From 13-2-20CM-68-14 sp035640035 (GTDB taxonomy: Bacteria > Actinomycetota > Thermoleophilia > Gaiellales > Gaiellaceae): a DNA stretch of 10,327 nucleotides. The stretch is taken from assembly GCA_035640035.1 (NCBI GenBank), contig DASQWX010000170.1, positions 1 through 10,327 on the forward strand, read 5' to 3'. Numbering within the stretch: position 1 is the first letter of the stretch; the number at the start of each line of letters is the position of its first letter. The notes beneath the pieces are model-generated. The model made no database searches. It saw nothing but the letters and a program-made list of their open reading frames with translations, and was not told the origin of the DNA. Shown here piece after piece: positions 1 to 5,993 of this stretch. The position numbers and the translations under genes were made by a program.

Positions 1-159
1 CAACTCCTCGCGCTGCAGGTGGTAGTGGAAGTGCATTCCCTGGCCGGGCGCAAGCTCGTAGACGGTGAGCCCGAGGTGCTCGGCACCGGCGGCCTCGGCG
101 AGCCTCGCGCGGCGGTAGTTCTCTCCCTCGCTCAGGTCGGACCGATAGATGTTCGCCAC
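1..159 (-). CDS. Cupin-domain protein (5' part only)
   Basis: Only the first 53 codons are in the window; the gene continues past base 1. Translation from GTG at 159 reads VANIYRSDLSEG, and residues 33-52 include YELAPGQGMHFHYHLQREE. This is the start of a cupin motif 1: Gly, then an H-x-H pair (His44/46 or His46/48) followed by Glu. In cupins these residues bind a metal, and family members range from enzymes to small-molecule binding proteins; no substrate can be inferred. There is no Shine-Dalgarno sequence. A TAGACT hexamer lies 6 nt before the GTG, so the mRNA is probably leaderless. The gene is divergent from the lyase-like gene at 194, with only 34 bp between start codons. Confidence 0.75.
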   Translation of the reverse strand, partial: MANIYRSDLSEGENYRRARLAEAAGAEHLGLTVYELAPGQGMHFHYHLQREEL

Positions 160-165
160 GACCCG

Positions 166-171
166 AGTCTA
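166..171 (-). promoter_or_regulatory. Putative -10 element for leaderless cupin mRNA
   Basis: On the minus strand TAGACT is followed by the 6 nt CGGGTC and then the GTG start at 159. This TANNNT-N6-start spacing puts transcription initiation at or next to the first base of the start codon, as in known actinobacterial leaderless genes. No -35 box is obvious. The element is 9 bp from the oppositely directed hexamer at 181-186. Confidence 0.55.
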
Positions 172-180
172 AGCCCCCGA

Positions 181-186
181 TACGGT
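181..186 (+). promoter_or_regulatory. Putative -10 element for ICL/PEPM-like gene
   Basis: TACGGT lies 7 nt before GTG 194. The AGG directly abutting the GTG is too close to act as a ribosome binding site, so leaderless initiation is the simplest reading. RNA polymerase bound here would cover the divergent cupin promoter. Confidence 0.5.
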
Positions 187-193
187 AGCGAGG

Positions 194-940
194 GTGGGCG
201 GAGATCTAACGAGTCGGTCGAAGCTGCTGCGGTCGCTCCACGTCCCCGGCGATCCACTGGTCCTGCCGAATGCGTGGGACGTCGCCTCTGCGAGGGCGGT
301 CGTCGCGGCCGGCTTTTCGGTGGTCGCGACCACGAGCGGAGGCGTTGCGGCGGCGCTCGGCTACGAGGATCACGAGGGGGCTCCGGCGGACGAGATGCTG
401 GCTGCCGCCGCCCGAATCGCCCGATCGGTCGATGCGCCGGTCACGGTCGACGCCGAGGCCGGCTACGGGATGGAGCCCGCCGCGCTCGTCGCCGCACTGA
501 AGGGCGTCGGAGCCGCAGGCTGCAACCTCGAGGACACCGATCACTCGACTGGCGAGCTACGCGAGCGCGAAGAGCAAGCCGCCTGGCTCCGCCGCGTTCG
601 CGAGGCCGATGACTACGGCCTCGTCGTCAACGCCCGAGTCGACGTCTTCCTTCACGGCGGCGGCGCGCAGGCCGAGCTCGTCGACCATGCGGTCGACCGG
701 GCGCGCGCCTACTTCGAGGCCGGCGCCGATTGCGTGTACCCGATTCTTCTCTCGGACGCGAAGGCGATCGCCGCCTTCGTCGACGGGGCCCGCGGTCCCG
801 TCAACCTCCTCGCCGGCAACGGTGCCCCGCCGCTACGCGAGCTGGGCGAGCTCGGCGTTGCACGGGTGAGTTACGGAACGCGGCTCCACCGCGACGTGAT
901 GCGGCAGTTCGAGGAGTTGCTCGCCCTCATTCGTCGCTAG
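194..940 (+). CDS. Isocitrate lyase/PEP mutase superfamily protein
   Basis: This 248-aa protein begins at GTG 194. Family landmarks are LPNAWDVASARAVVAAGF near residues 24-41, TVDAEAGYG near 89-97 (acidic metal-site region), GCNLEDTDH near 109-117, and VNARVDVFL near 145-153. Superfamily enzymes make or break C-C or C-P bonds next to an alpha-keto acid, using Mg2+ in a TIM barrel. The classical lyase catalytic loop (K-K/R-C-G-H of 2-methylisocitrate and isocitrate lyases) is absent; the equivalent stretch is EDTDHSTGELRE. It is therefore unlikely to be a canonical PrpB or AceA, and the substrate is unknown. The 3' end overlaps the convergent YCII-like gene by 14 bp. Family assignment is firm, function is not. 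Confidence 0.88.
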   Translation: MGGDLTSRSKLLRSLHVPGDPLVLPNAWDVASARAVVAAGFSVVATTSGGVAAALGYEDHEGAPADEMLAAAARIARSVDAPVTVDAEAGYGMEPAALVAALKGVGAAGCNLEDTDHSTGELREREEQAAWLRRVREADDYGLVVNARVDVFLHGGGAQAELVDHAVDRARAYFEAGADCVYPILLSDAKAIAAFVDGARGPVNLLAGNGAPPLRELGELGVARVSYGTRLHRDVMRQFEELLALIRR

Positions 941-1226
941 GAACGCCGAGAAGGATCTCCCACGGCTCGATCGAGGCGAGCCGGAGCAAGTCCATCGTCG
1001 TCCAGACGTCCTCTGCGAGCCGGGCCTCGATCTCGTCCGCGCTTTCCGCCTCGACCATATGGAGCGTCAGAGTGCCGTCGCCGAGCGGACCGCCGTGGAC
1101 GATGAAGCCGTCCTTGACGAGACGGTCCATCAACTCGGCGTGCTCGTCCCAACGCTCCTGCTCACGCAGGGAGCGCGAGCCGTTCCAATTCGGCCCGCGC
1201 TCGCGCGTGACGGCAAAGTACGGCAC
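927..1226 (-). CDS. YCII-related small protein
   Basis: This 99-aa protein starts at GTG 1226, two bases after the TAA of the L31 gene. The fold signature is MPYFAVTRERGPNW at the N-terminus, then WDEHAELMDRLVKDGFIVHGGPLGDG at residues 26-51, matching the YCII pattern of a conserved His (His29) and a GGPL turn. YciI-like proteins are small alpha/beta barrels of the dimeric ferredoxin-like type; some are proposed to have His/Asp-based enzymatic activity, but most have no known role. I see no separate Shine-Dalgarno sequence, so translation is probably coupled to rpmE in the sigma-rpmE operon. The stop lies inside the 3' end of the convergent ICL-like gene. Confidence 0.75.
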   Translation of the reverse strand: MPYFAVTRERGPNWNGSRSLREQERWDEHAELMDRLVKDGFIVHGGPLGDGTLTLHMVEAESADEIEARLAEDVWTTMDLLRLASIEPWEILLGVPSDE

Positions 1227-1228
1227 GC

Positions 1229-1438
1229 TTAGGCGACTGCCCGGGCGCGCCGGCGCTCGAAGCGCTCAATCCTGCTGCCGCGATTCACCGTGCGCTCCAT
1301 GCCTGTGTAGGCCGGGTGGCACTGCGAGCAGACCTCGACCTGGATCGAGGCCCGCGGCGAGCGGGTCTGGAACGTCGTGCCGCAGTTGGAGCAGCTGACA
1401 GTGGTCGTCGTCAGCTCGGGGTGGATTCCGTTCTTCAT
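1229..1438 (-). CDS. rpmE: 50S ribosomal protein L31 (zinc-binding type)
   Basis: This 69-aa protein starts at ATG 1438. The start is chosen because AAAGGAA lies just upstream, directly after the sigma-factor stop, and the protein then begins MKNGIHPEL as in L31 family members. Two cysteine pairs, VSCSNCGTTF (near 15-24) and VEVCSQCHPAYTG (near 34-46), form the C+ zinc-binding site. The tail RIERFERR is the family ending, here with a short basic extension ARAVA. L31 sits on the large subunit near the central protuberance and helps bridge the subunits. It is 10 bp downstream of the sigma gene and 2 bp upstream of the YCII-like gene, so the three are probably co-transcribed. The presence of zinc ligands means this is not the zinc-free paralogue made under zinc limitation. 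Confidence 0.95.
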   Translation of the reverse strand: MKNGIHPELTTTTVSCSNCGTTFQTRSPRASIQVEVCSQCHPAYTGMERTVNRGSRIERFERRRARAVA

Positions 1439-1448
1439 CGTTTCCTTT

Positions 1449-2501
1449 CTATGCGGCGAGCGGTAGCTCGCTCTCCTCGTCGTCCACCTCGTCCGGCGCG
1501 AAGGCACCGAGCGAGGCGGAAAGGGTCGTCATGGCCTGAGCCTCGAGCTGGCGGACACGCTCGCGCGTCAGCTTCACCTCGCGTCCGATCGCCTCGAGCG
1601 ACTGCGGCTCGCAGTCGATCCCGAAGCGGAGCTCGAGGATTCGCCGCTCCCGCTCCGGAAGCTCGGCAAGCGCCTCCCGCAGGGCGCGGGCCCGGAGGGC
1701 ATCCTCGGCCAGAGCTTCGGGATCGGCGGCGTTCTCGTCGGCGAAGAGATCGCCGAGCTCGCTGTCGTCCTCTCCGACCGGCGAGCTCAGCGACGCCCGC
1801 GCCTCGGCGACCGAGAGTGCCTCCTCGACGTGCTGGAGCTTCAGGCCGGTCGACTTCGCGAGCTCCTCGTTCGTCGGCTTGCGACCGAGCTCGGTCTCGA
1901 GTCTCCGCGCGTGGCGGTTGAGCGTCTGGCGCCGCTCGTGGACGTGCGTCGGCACACGGATCGTGCGCGCCTGGCCGGCGACAGAGCGCTGGACCGCCTG
2001 GCGGATCCACCAGGTCGCGTAGGTCGAGAACTTGAAGCCCTTCCGCCAGTCGAACTTCTCGACTGCGCGGTTGAGTCCGATGACGCCGTCCTGGATCAGG
2101 TCGCCGAACGGGACGCCGTGCCCGCGGTAGTTCTTGGCCACGTGGACCACGAGACGGAGGTTGCTGTTGATCATCCGCTCCTTGGCCTCGAGGTCGCCCC
2201 GCTCGACGCGCTTTGCCAGCGCGACCTCCTCGGACGCCGTCAGCAGCGGGTAGCGCCCGAGCTCGTTCATGAAGAGCTGCAGCGAGTCCGCGGATGCCGG
2301 TGGAGACTCGGCGCTCAGGTCGAGCTCCTTCGGCTCCTCCTCGCGAATCTCGACGCCGCGCGCTTCGAGAGCAGCATTGAGCTCCTCGAGGTCGTCTGCC
2401 TCGAGCTCGTGCGCCTCCGCGAGCGACTCCAGCTCGGCTGCCTCGAGGAAGCCCTCGTCGCCGGCGTCATCGAGCAGCGTCTGAATTTCAGGGGATTCCA
2501 A
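1449..2501 (-). CDS. RNA polymerase sigma-70 factor (RpoD-like)
   Basis: The 350-aa product (from TTG 2501) has a full sigma-70 layout. A region 1.1-like acidic helical domain spans about 1-52, including LLDDAGDEGFL and LEARGVEI. Region 1.2 is at 72-103 (DSLQLFMNELGRYPLL), region 2 at 104-179 (NLRLVVHVAKNYRGHGVPFGD, then FKFSTYATWWIRQAVQR for -10 recognition), region 3 at 181-260 (IRVPTHVHE, SSPVGEDDSELGD) and region 4 at 268-331 (LPERERRILELRFG, LTRERVRQLEAQA helix-turn-helix). An acidic tail follows. Region 1.1 and the intact -10 and -35 readers suggest a primary or near-primary (group 1/2) housekeeping factor; which one cannot be told here. The start is doubtful: TTG is 18 nt from the Shine-Dalgarno AAAGGA (2520-2525), while in-frame ATC 2513 is 6 nt from it. 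First gene of the sigma-L31-YCII unit. Confidence 0.93.
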   Translation of the reverse strand: MESPEIQTLLDDAGDEGFLEAAELESLAEAHELEADDLEELNAALEARGVEIREEEPKELDLSAESPPASADSLQLFMNELGRYPLLTASEEVALAKRVERGDLEAKERMINSNLRLVVHVAKNYRGHGVPFGDLIQDGVIGLNRAVEKFDWRKGFKFSTYATWWIRQAVQRSVAGQARTIRVPTHVHERRQTLNRHARRLETELGRKPTNEELAKSTGLKLQHVEEALSVAEARASLSSPVGEDDSELGDLFADENAADPEALAEDALRARALREALAELPERERRILELRFGIDCEPQSLEAIGREVKLTRERVRQLEAQAMTTLSASLGAFAPDEVDDEESELPLAA

Positions 2502-2638
2502 GATGGTGCTGATGGTGATTCCTTTCGTTCGAGATGGAAAGGACGGAGCGGCTGGGTCGCCAGGGGGAGGGGCTTAGTGCGCCGCTCGCGTCCTATCCCT
2601 AAAACGCTCTTGGCCCTCCCAAAATTCCGCGCAAACGG

Positions 2639-2683
2639 CCGAAACGGCCCCGTCGGGGGCCTGACCCCGGACGTGCCCGAACT
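2639..2683. repeat. Palindromic repeat, copy A
   Basis: The unit begins CCGAAACGGCCCCGTC and contains a stem: CGTCGGGGG (2651-2659), loop CCTGA, CCCCGGACG (2665-2673), with a single G-G mismatch. It closely resembles copy B 89 bp downstream. The 293-bp gap between the sigma gene and the acylphosphatase gene (2502-2794) holds these two copies and no credible gene. Confidence 0.7.
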
Positions 2684-2727
2684 GCCACAGCCCATCCACA
2701 GCGTCAGATCGAACGCGTGCCGCGGGC

Positions 2728-2772
2728 CCGAAACGGCCCCGTCCGGGGACGGACCCCCGACGTGGCCGAAAG
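2728..2772. repeat. Palindromic repeat, copy B
   Basis: It begins CCGAAACGGCCCCGTC like copy A. The stem is CGTCCGGGG (2740-2748), loop ACGGA, CCCCCGACG (2754-2762), with one C-C mismatch at the same stem position where copy A has G-G. It ends 11 bp before the putative -10 of the acylphosphatase gene, so it covers the place where a -35 contact would be. Confidence 0.7.
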
Positions 2773-2782
2773 CGCCAGCGCT

Positions 2783-2788
2783 TACCGT
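2783..2788 (+). promoter_or_regulatory. Putative -10 element for leaderless acylphosphatase mRNA
   Basis: TACCGT is followed by TTCGGCC... such that exactly 6 nt separate it from GTG 2795. There is no Shine-Dalgarno sequence. The spacing matches the elements at 166-171 and 6472-6477. Confidence 0.55.
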
Positions 2789-2794
2789 TCGGCC

Positions 2795-3058
2795 GTGCGC
2801 CGCCGAGTCATCGTCCACGGCTTCGTCCAGGGGGTTGGCTTCCGTTACACGATCGCGCGGGCGGCGACTTCGCGCGGGGTCGCCGGCTGGGTCCGCAACC
2901 GCCCCGACGGGACGGTCGAGGCCGTCTTCGAAGGCGAGCCGGACGTCGTCGAGTCACTCGTCCGGCTCACCGAGGAAGGCCCCCGCGGATCGGCGGTCGA
3001 ACGGGTCGAGGTCGTCGAGGAGGAGCCGGAAGGGCTGCAGCGCTTCGACATCCGCTAG
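2795..3058 (+). CDS. Acylphosphatase
   Basis: This 87-aa protein has the usual family length from GTG 2795. It carries the acylphosphatase signature HGFVQGVGFRYT at residues 8-19, with catalytic Arg17, and GWVRNRPDGTVEAVFEG at 31-47, with catalytic Asn35. The enzyme hydrolyses the carboxyl-phosphate bond of acyl phosphates such as acetyl phosphate or 1,3-bisphosphoglycerate, in the cytoplasm. GTG 2795 is preferred over upstream starts because the upstream sequence is palindromic repeat and the family N-terminus begins a few residues before the HGxVQGVGFR motif. The gene is probably leaderless. The last codons and stop are part of a 12-bp tandem duplication (3047-3070). It is followed by the LuxR-type regulator. 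Confidence 0.93.
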   Translation: MRRRVIVHGFVQGVGFRYTIARAATSRGVAGWVRNRPDGTVEAVFEGEPDVVESLVRLTEEGPRGSAVERVEVVEEEPEGLQRFDIR

Positions 3059-3070
3059 GACATCCGCCAG
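3047..3070 (+). repeat. 12-bp tandem duplication over the acylphosphatase stop
   Basis: GACATCCGCTAG (3047-3058) is followed directly by GACATCCGCCAG (3059-3070), 11 of 12 identical. The first copy encodes the terminal Asp-Ile-Arg and the TAG stop. In the second copy the TAG is CAG. Confidence 0.85.
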
Positions 3071-3225
3071 GGGAATGCGAGGATCGCCTCATCGACGTCA
3101 ACGAGGTTGGTGCAGGCGAGCTCGAACGGGGGCGCGATGCGTACGCGAAGGCGGCGTGGGCCACCGCGCACGAGTCGCTGTCACGCGCCGATCAAGAAGC
3201 GCCGCTGGCACCCGACGACCTCGAG

Positions 3226-4737
3226 TTGCTGGCGACGTCGGCCTACATGCGCGGCGAGGAGGACGAGTGGATGCGCGTCCTCGAGCGCGCATGCCAGGGT
3301 CACGCCGACGCCGGCGACTCTCGGCGAGCGGCGCGCTGTGCTTTCTGGATCGGGATGCAGTTGGCTCTCCGCGGCGAGTTGGGGCCGGCCGGCGGCTGGC
3401 TCGGGCGGGCTCACCGGCTCGTCGACAAGGAGGAGGGCGAGTGCGTCGAGCATGGCTACCTGCTGCTCCCGGTCACCTTCGAGCACGAGGCGAAGGGCGA
3501 CTTCGAGGGCGCGTCGGCGACTGCAGCAGCGGCGGCGGAGATCGGCGACCGCTTTGACGATGCCGACCTGTTCGCCGTCGCAACCTACGCCGACGGCGAC
3601 GTCCTCGTCAGGTACGGCCGCGTCGCGGAAGGGCTAAGCAAGCTCGACCAGGCCATGGTCACCGTCGCCACAGGAGCGACGTCGCCAATCGTGAGCGGAA
3701 TCGTCTACTGCGGCGTGATCCTCACCTGCGAAGAGGTCTTCGAGCTCCGCCGTGCGAGAGAGTGGACGGAAGCGCTGACCCGTTGGTGGAAGGGACAGCC
3801 CGACCTGATCGCATTCACGGGCCGATGCCTCGTCCACCGCGCGCAGCTGATGCGGCTGCAGGGAGCCTGGGATGGCGCCCTGGAAGAAACCGAGCGGGCA
3901 CGCCGGAGGTTTGAACGGGCGATGAATCGAGCCGCGGCGGCGAAGGCGCAGTACCTGCGGGGAGAGGTCCATCGCCTCCGAGGCGAGTTTGCGAAGGCCG
4001 AGGATGCGTACCGCGGAGCCAGCGAGCTCGGCCTCGAGCCGCAGCCGGGCTGGGCGCTGATGCGGCTTGTCCAGGGAGATTCCGACGCGGCCGCGGCGTC
4101 GCTGCGTCGGGCGCTGACCGAGACCGAGGCGCCGCTCCGGCGCGCTGCCTTACTCCCCGCTCAGATCGAGGTCATGGTTTCGGTCGGCGACGTCGACGAA
4201 GCGCGGACCGCCTGCCGCGAGCTCGAGGCGATCTGCGCCGACTACGAGAGCGAGATGCTGCACGCGATGGTCGCGCAAGCGCGGGGGGTCGTCGAGCTCG
4301 CCGCCGGTGATGCGGCTACCGCGCTCGCCGGCCTCCGAGAGGCCGCAAGATCTTGGCAGGATCTCGAGGCGCCTTACGAGGCCGCACGTGCCCGCATGCA
4401 TGTCGCGCAAGCTTGCCGCGCCCTCAACGATGACGACGCATTCGAGCTGGAGCTAGCCGCTGCGCTGTCGGTCTTCGAGGAGCTCGGCGCCGCTCCGGAC
4501 GTCGTTGCCGCGGAAAGGCTCATCGGCACGGCCCACCCCGACGCTCGCGGTCTGAGCGCGCGCGAGCTGGAAGTGCTCCGCCTGCTCGCGACAGGCAAGA
4601 GCAACCGGGAAATCGCAGCTGTGCTCGTGATCAGCGAGCACACCGTCGCCCGGCACGTGCAGAACATCTTCACGAAGCTCGGCGTCGGCTCGCGCACTGC
4701 CGCCGGTGCCTACGCCTTCGAGCACGGCCTCGTTTGA
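3226..4737 (+). CDS. LuxR-family regulator with TPR-like domain (5' end uncertain)
   Basis: From TTG 3226 the protein is 503 aa. The C-terminal 60 residues are a LuxR/GerE helix-turn-helix: LSARELEVLRLLATGKSNRE, then IAAVLVISEHTVARHVQNIF, TKLGVGSRTAAGAYA. The preceding ~440 residues are Ala/Glu/Arg-rich helical repeats of TPR type (e.g. AFWIGMQLALRGELGPAGGW and AQYLRGEVHRLRGEFAKAEDAY), as in one-component LuxR regulators that lack an ATPase domain. TTG 3226 is almost certainly not the true start: the same frame upstream reads ELERGRDAYAKAAWATAHES (3118-3177) then LSRADQEAPLAPDDLE (3178-3225), which fits the normal start of this family. That frame has no ATG, GTG or TTG before it. An ATC at 3091 sits 7 nt after GAGGA. 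Alternatives are a frameshift, a sequence error or a non-standard start. Target genes are unknown; the flavoprotein gene is next downstream. Confidence 0.88.
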   Translation: MLATSAYMRGEEDEWMRVLERACQGHADAGDSRRAARCAFWIGMQLALRGELGPAGGWLGRAHRLVDKEEGECVEHGYLLLPVTFEHEAKGDFEGASATAAAAAEIGDRFDDADLFAVATYADGDVLVRYGRVAEGLSKLDQAMVTVATGATSPIVSGIVYCGVILTCEEVFELRRAREWTEALTRWWKGQPDLIAFTGRCLVHRAQLMRLQGAWDGALEETERARRRFERAMNRAAAAKAQYLRGEVHRLRGEFAKAEDAYRGASELGLEPQPGWALMRLVQGDSDAAAASLRRALTETEAPLRRAALLPAQIEVMVSVGDVDEARTACRELEAICADYESEMLHAMVAQARGVVELAAGDAATALAGLREAARSWQDLEAPYEAARARMHVAQACRALNDDDAFELELAAALSVFEELGAAPDVVAAERLIGTAHPDARGLSARELEVLRLLATGKSNREIAAVLVISEHTVARHVQNIFTKLGVGSRTAAGAYAFEHGLV

Positions 4738-4743
4738 TCCGCC

Positions 4744-4763
4744 CGTGGTCAGAATTGACCACG
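4744..4763. promoter_or_regulatory. Perfect 8-bp inverted repeat, operator- or hairpin-like
   Basis: CGTGGTCA, spacer GAAT, TGACCACG. It begins 6 bp after the LuxR-regulator stop and is the first of three palindromes before the oxidoreductase gene. It could be a dyad operator or the stem of a short hairpin terminator; no T-run follows. A TTGACC -35-like hexamer (4755-4760) lies in its right arm, but I found no matching -10. Confidence 0.6.
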
Positions 4764-4794
4764 CCGCCGCTCGTCGAAAGTTGGTGGATTCCGG

Positions 4795-4810
4795 CGATGC
4801 GTGCGCATCG
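4795..4810. promoter_or_regulatory. Perfect 7-bp inverted repeat
   Basis: CGATGCG, spacer TG, CGCATCG. As DNA this is a compact dyad. As RNA the two-base spacer would need terminal pairs to open, so an operator reading is slightly more natural. Second palindrome in the regulator-oxidoreductase gap. Confidence 0.5.
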
Positions 4811-4825
4811 GCCGAGTCCTACCGT

Positions 4826-4843
4826 CGTCGTGCAGACACGACG
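4826..4843. promoter_or_regulatory. Perfect 7-bp inverted repeat abutting the ribosome binding site
   Basis: CGTCGTG, tetranucleotide CAGA, CACGACG. It ends one base before the Shine-Dalgarno GGAAGGAG (4845-4852) of the oxidoreductase gene. In mRNA it would form a hairpin directly against the ribosome binding site; in DNA it could be an operator. Confidence 0.55.
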
Positions 4844-4857
4844 CGGAAGGAGCGATC

Positions 4858-5964
4858 ATGGCCACACAAGAAGCGACGATCAGCGCCCGGGAAGGCGCCG
4901 TAGGGGTCGAGATCTTCGACACGATCGTGATCGGCGGAGGGCAGGCCGGGCTCTCGGTCGGTTATTACCTCAAGAAGCACGGCCGCTCGTTCGCGATTCT
5001 CGACGCGAACGAGCGCATCGGCGGCTCTTGGCGAACCCGTACGTGGGACTCGCTTCGCCTGTTCACGCCGGCTCGCTACGACGGTCTGCCGGGCTGGCCG
5101 TTCCCGGCGCCCGGCTGGTCGTACCCGACCGCTCGCGAGACCGCCGACTACCTCGAGGCGTACGCGGAGCGCTTCCAGCTACCCGTGCGGCTCAAAACGC
5201 GTGTCGACCGGCTGACCAAGAAGGACGACCGCTATCTCGTCGAAGCCGGCGAACGCGGCTTCGCAGCCAGCCACGTCGTCGTTGCCACGGGTTTCTACGG
5301 GGTCCCGGCCGTGCCCGAGTTCGCGTCCGAACTCGATCCCCGGATCGTGCAGATGCACTCGAGCGAGTACCGCGAGCCGACGCAGCTACAGCCGGGCGAC
5401 GTCCTGCTCGTCGGCGCTGGAAACTCGGGAGCGGACATCGCGATCGAGGTCTCGCGGAGCCATCGCACGTGGCTGTCAGGAAGGGACAAAGGGCAGATCC
5501 CGTTCCGGATCGAAAGCCCCGGGAGGCGGCTCGTGCTTCCGATCCTCTGGTTCGTCGCCTCGCACGTGCTGACGGTAAAAACTCCGCTGGGCCGCAAGGT
5601 GCGCCCGCATGTGCTCGAGAGCGGCGCGCCGCTGATCCGAGTCAAGAACGACGACCTCCGGGCGGCAGGCGTCGAACGCCTCCCCAAGATGACCGGCGTC
5701 GGAGGAGGGTTGCCCGTGCTCGAGGACGGCCGAGTCATGGACGTCGCGAACGTGATCTGGTGCACCGGCTTCCGCCAGGACTTCAGCTGGATCGATGTCC
5801 CCGTGTTCGACGGCGATCTGAGCCCGATCCAAGAGCGCGGCGTGACGCCGGAGCCGGGGCTGTATTTCGTCGGCCTCGACTTCCTCTACTCCTTCGCGTC
5901 GGAGAATGTCGGCGGTGTCCGACGCGACGCCAAACACATCGCAAGGCGAATCGCTGCCGTTTAA
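4858..5964 (+). CDS. FAD/NAD(P)-dependent oxidoreductase (flavin monooxygenase-like)
   Basis: This 368-aa protein starts at ATG 4858, chosen because GGAAGGAG lies 5 nt upstream. An upstream GTG at 4801 would run through the palindromes and lacks such a site. Two Rossmann motifs are present: GGGQAG (26-31) for FAD and GAGNSG (186-191) for NAD(P)H. The order, GSWR (57-60), the DSLRLFTPARY segment and a late VIWCTGF (299-305) match YUCCA/FMO-like and CzcO-like single-chain flavoproteins, which oxygenate or oxidise small substrates. The C-terminal FLYSFASENVGGVRRDA is typical of this bacterial group. There is no signal peptide, so it should be cytoplasmic. The substrate cannot be read from sequence. 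The 120-bp leader with three palindromes suggests dedicated control, plausibly by the upstream LuxR-type protein (inference). Confidence 0.9.
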   Translation: MATQEATISAREGAVGVEIFDTIVIGGGQAGLSVGYYLKKHGRSFAILDANERIGGSWRTRTWDSLRLFTPARYDGLPGWPFPAPGWSYPTARETADYLEAYAERFQLPVRLKTRVDRLTKKDDRYLVEAGERGFAASHVVVATGFYGVPAVPEFASELDPRIVQMHSSEYREPTQLQPGDVLLVGAGNSGADIAIEVSRSHRTWLSGRDKGQIPFRIESPGRRLVLPILWFVASHVLTVKTPLGRKVRPHVLESGAPLIRVKNDDLRAAGVERLPKMTGVGGGLPVLEDGRVMDVANVIWCTGFRQDFSWIDVPVFDGDLSPIQERGVTPEPGLYFVGLDFLYSFASENVGGVRRDAKHIARRIAAV

Positions 5965-5993
5965 ACAGCCCTGGATATCCCCTGCGAGATCGG

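Noticed and set aside
1830..3557. 575-codon plus-strand open frame across the sigma gene, the repeats and the acylphosphatase
   Set aside because: It crosses an intergenic repeat region and three real genes and has no family motif; it is a codon-bias shadow.
3107..3637. GTG-started frame near the LuxR gene as its true beginning
   Set aside because: It is in a different frame and gives Arg/Ser-rich sequence; the LuxR frame already carries the family-like N-terminus there.
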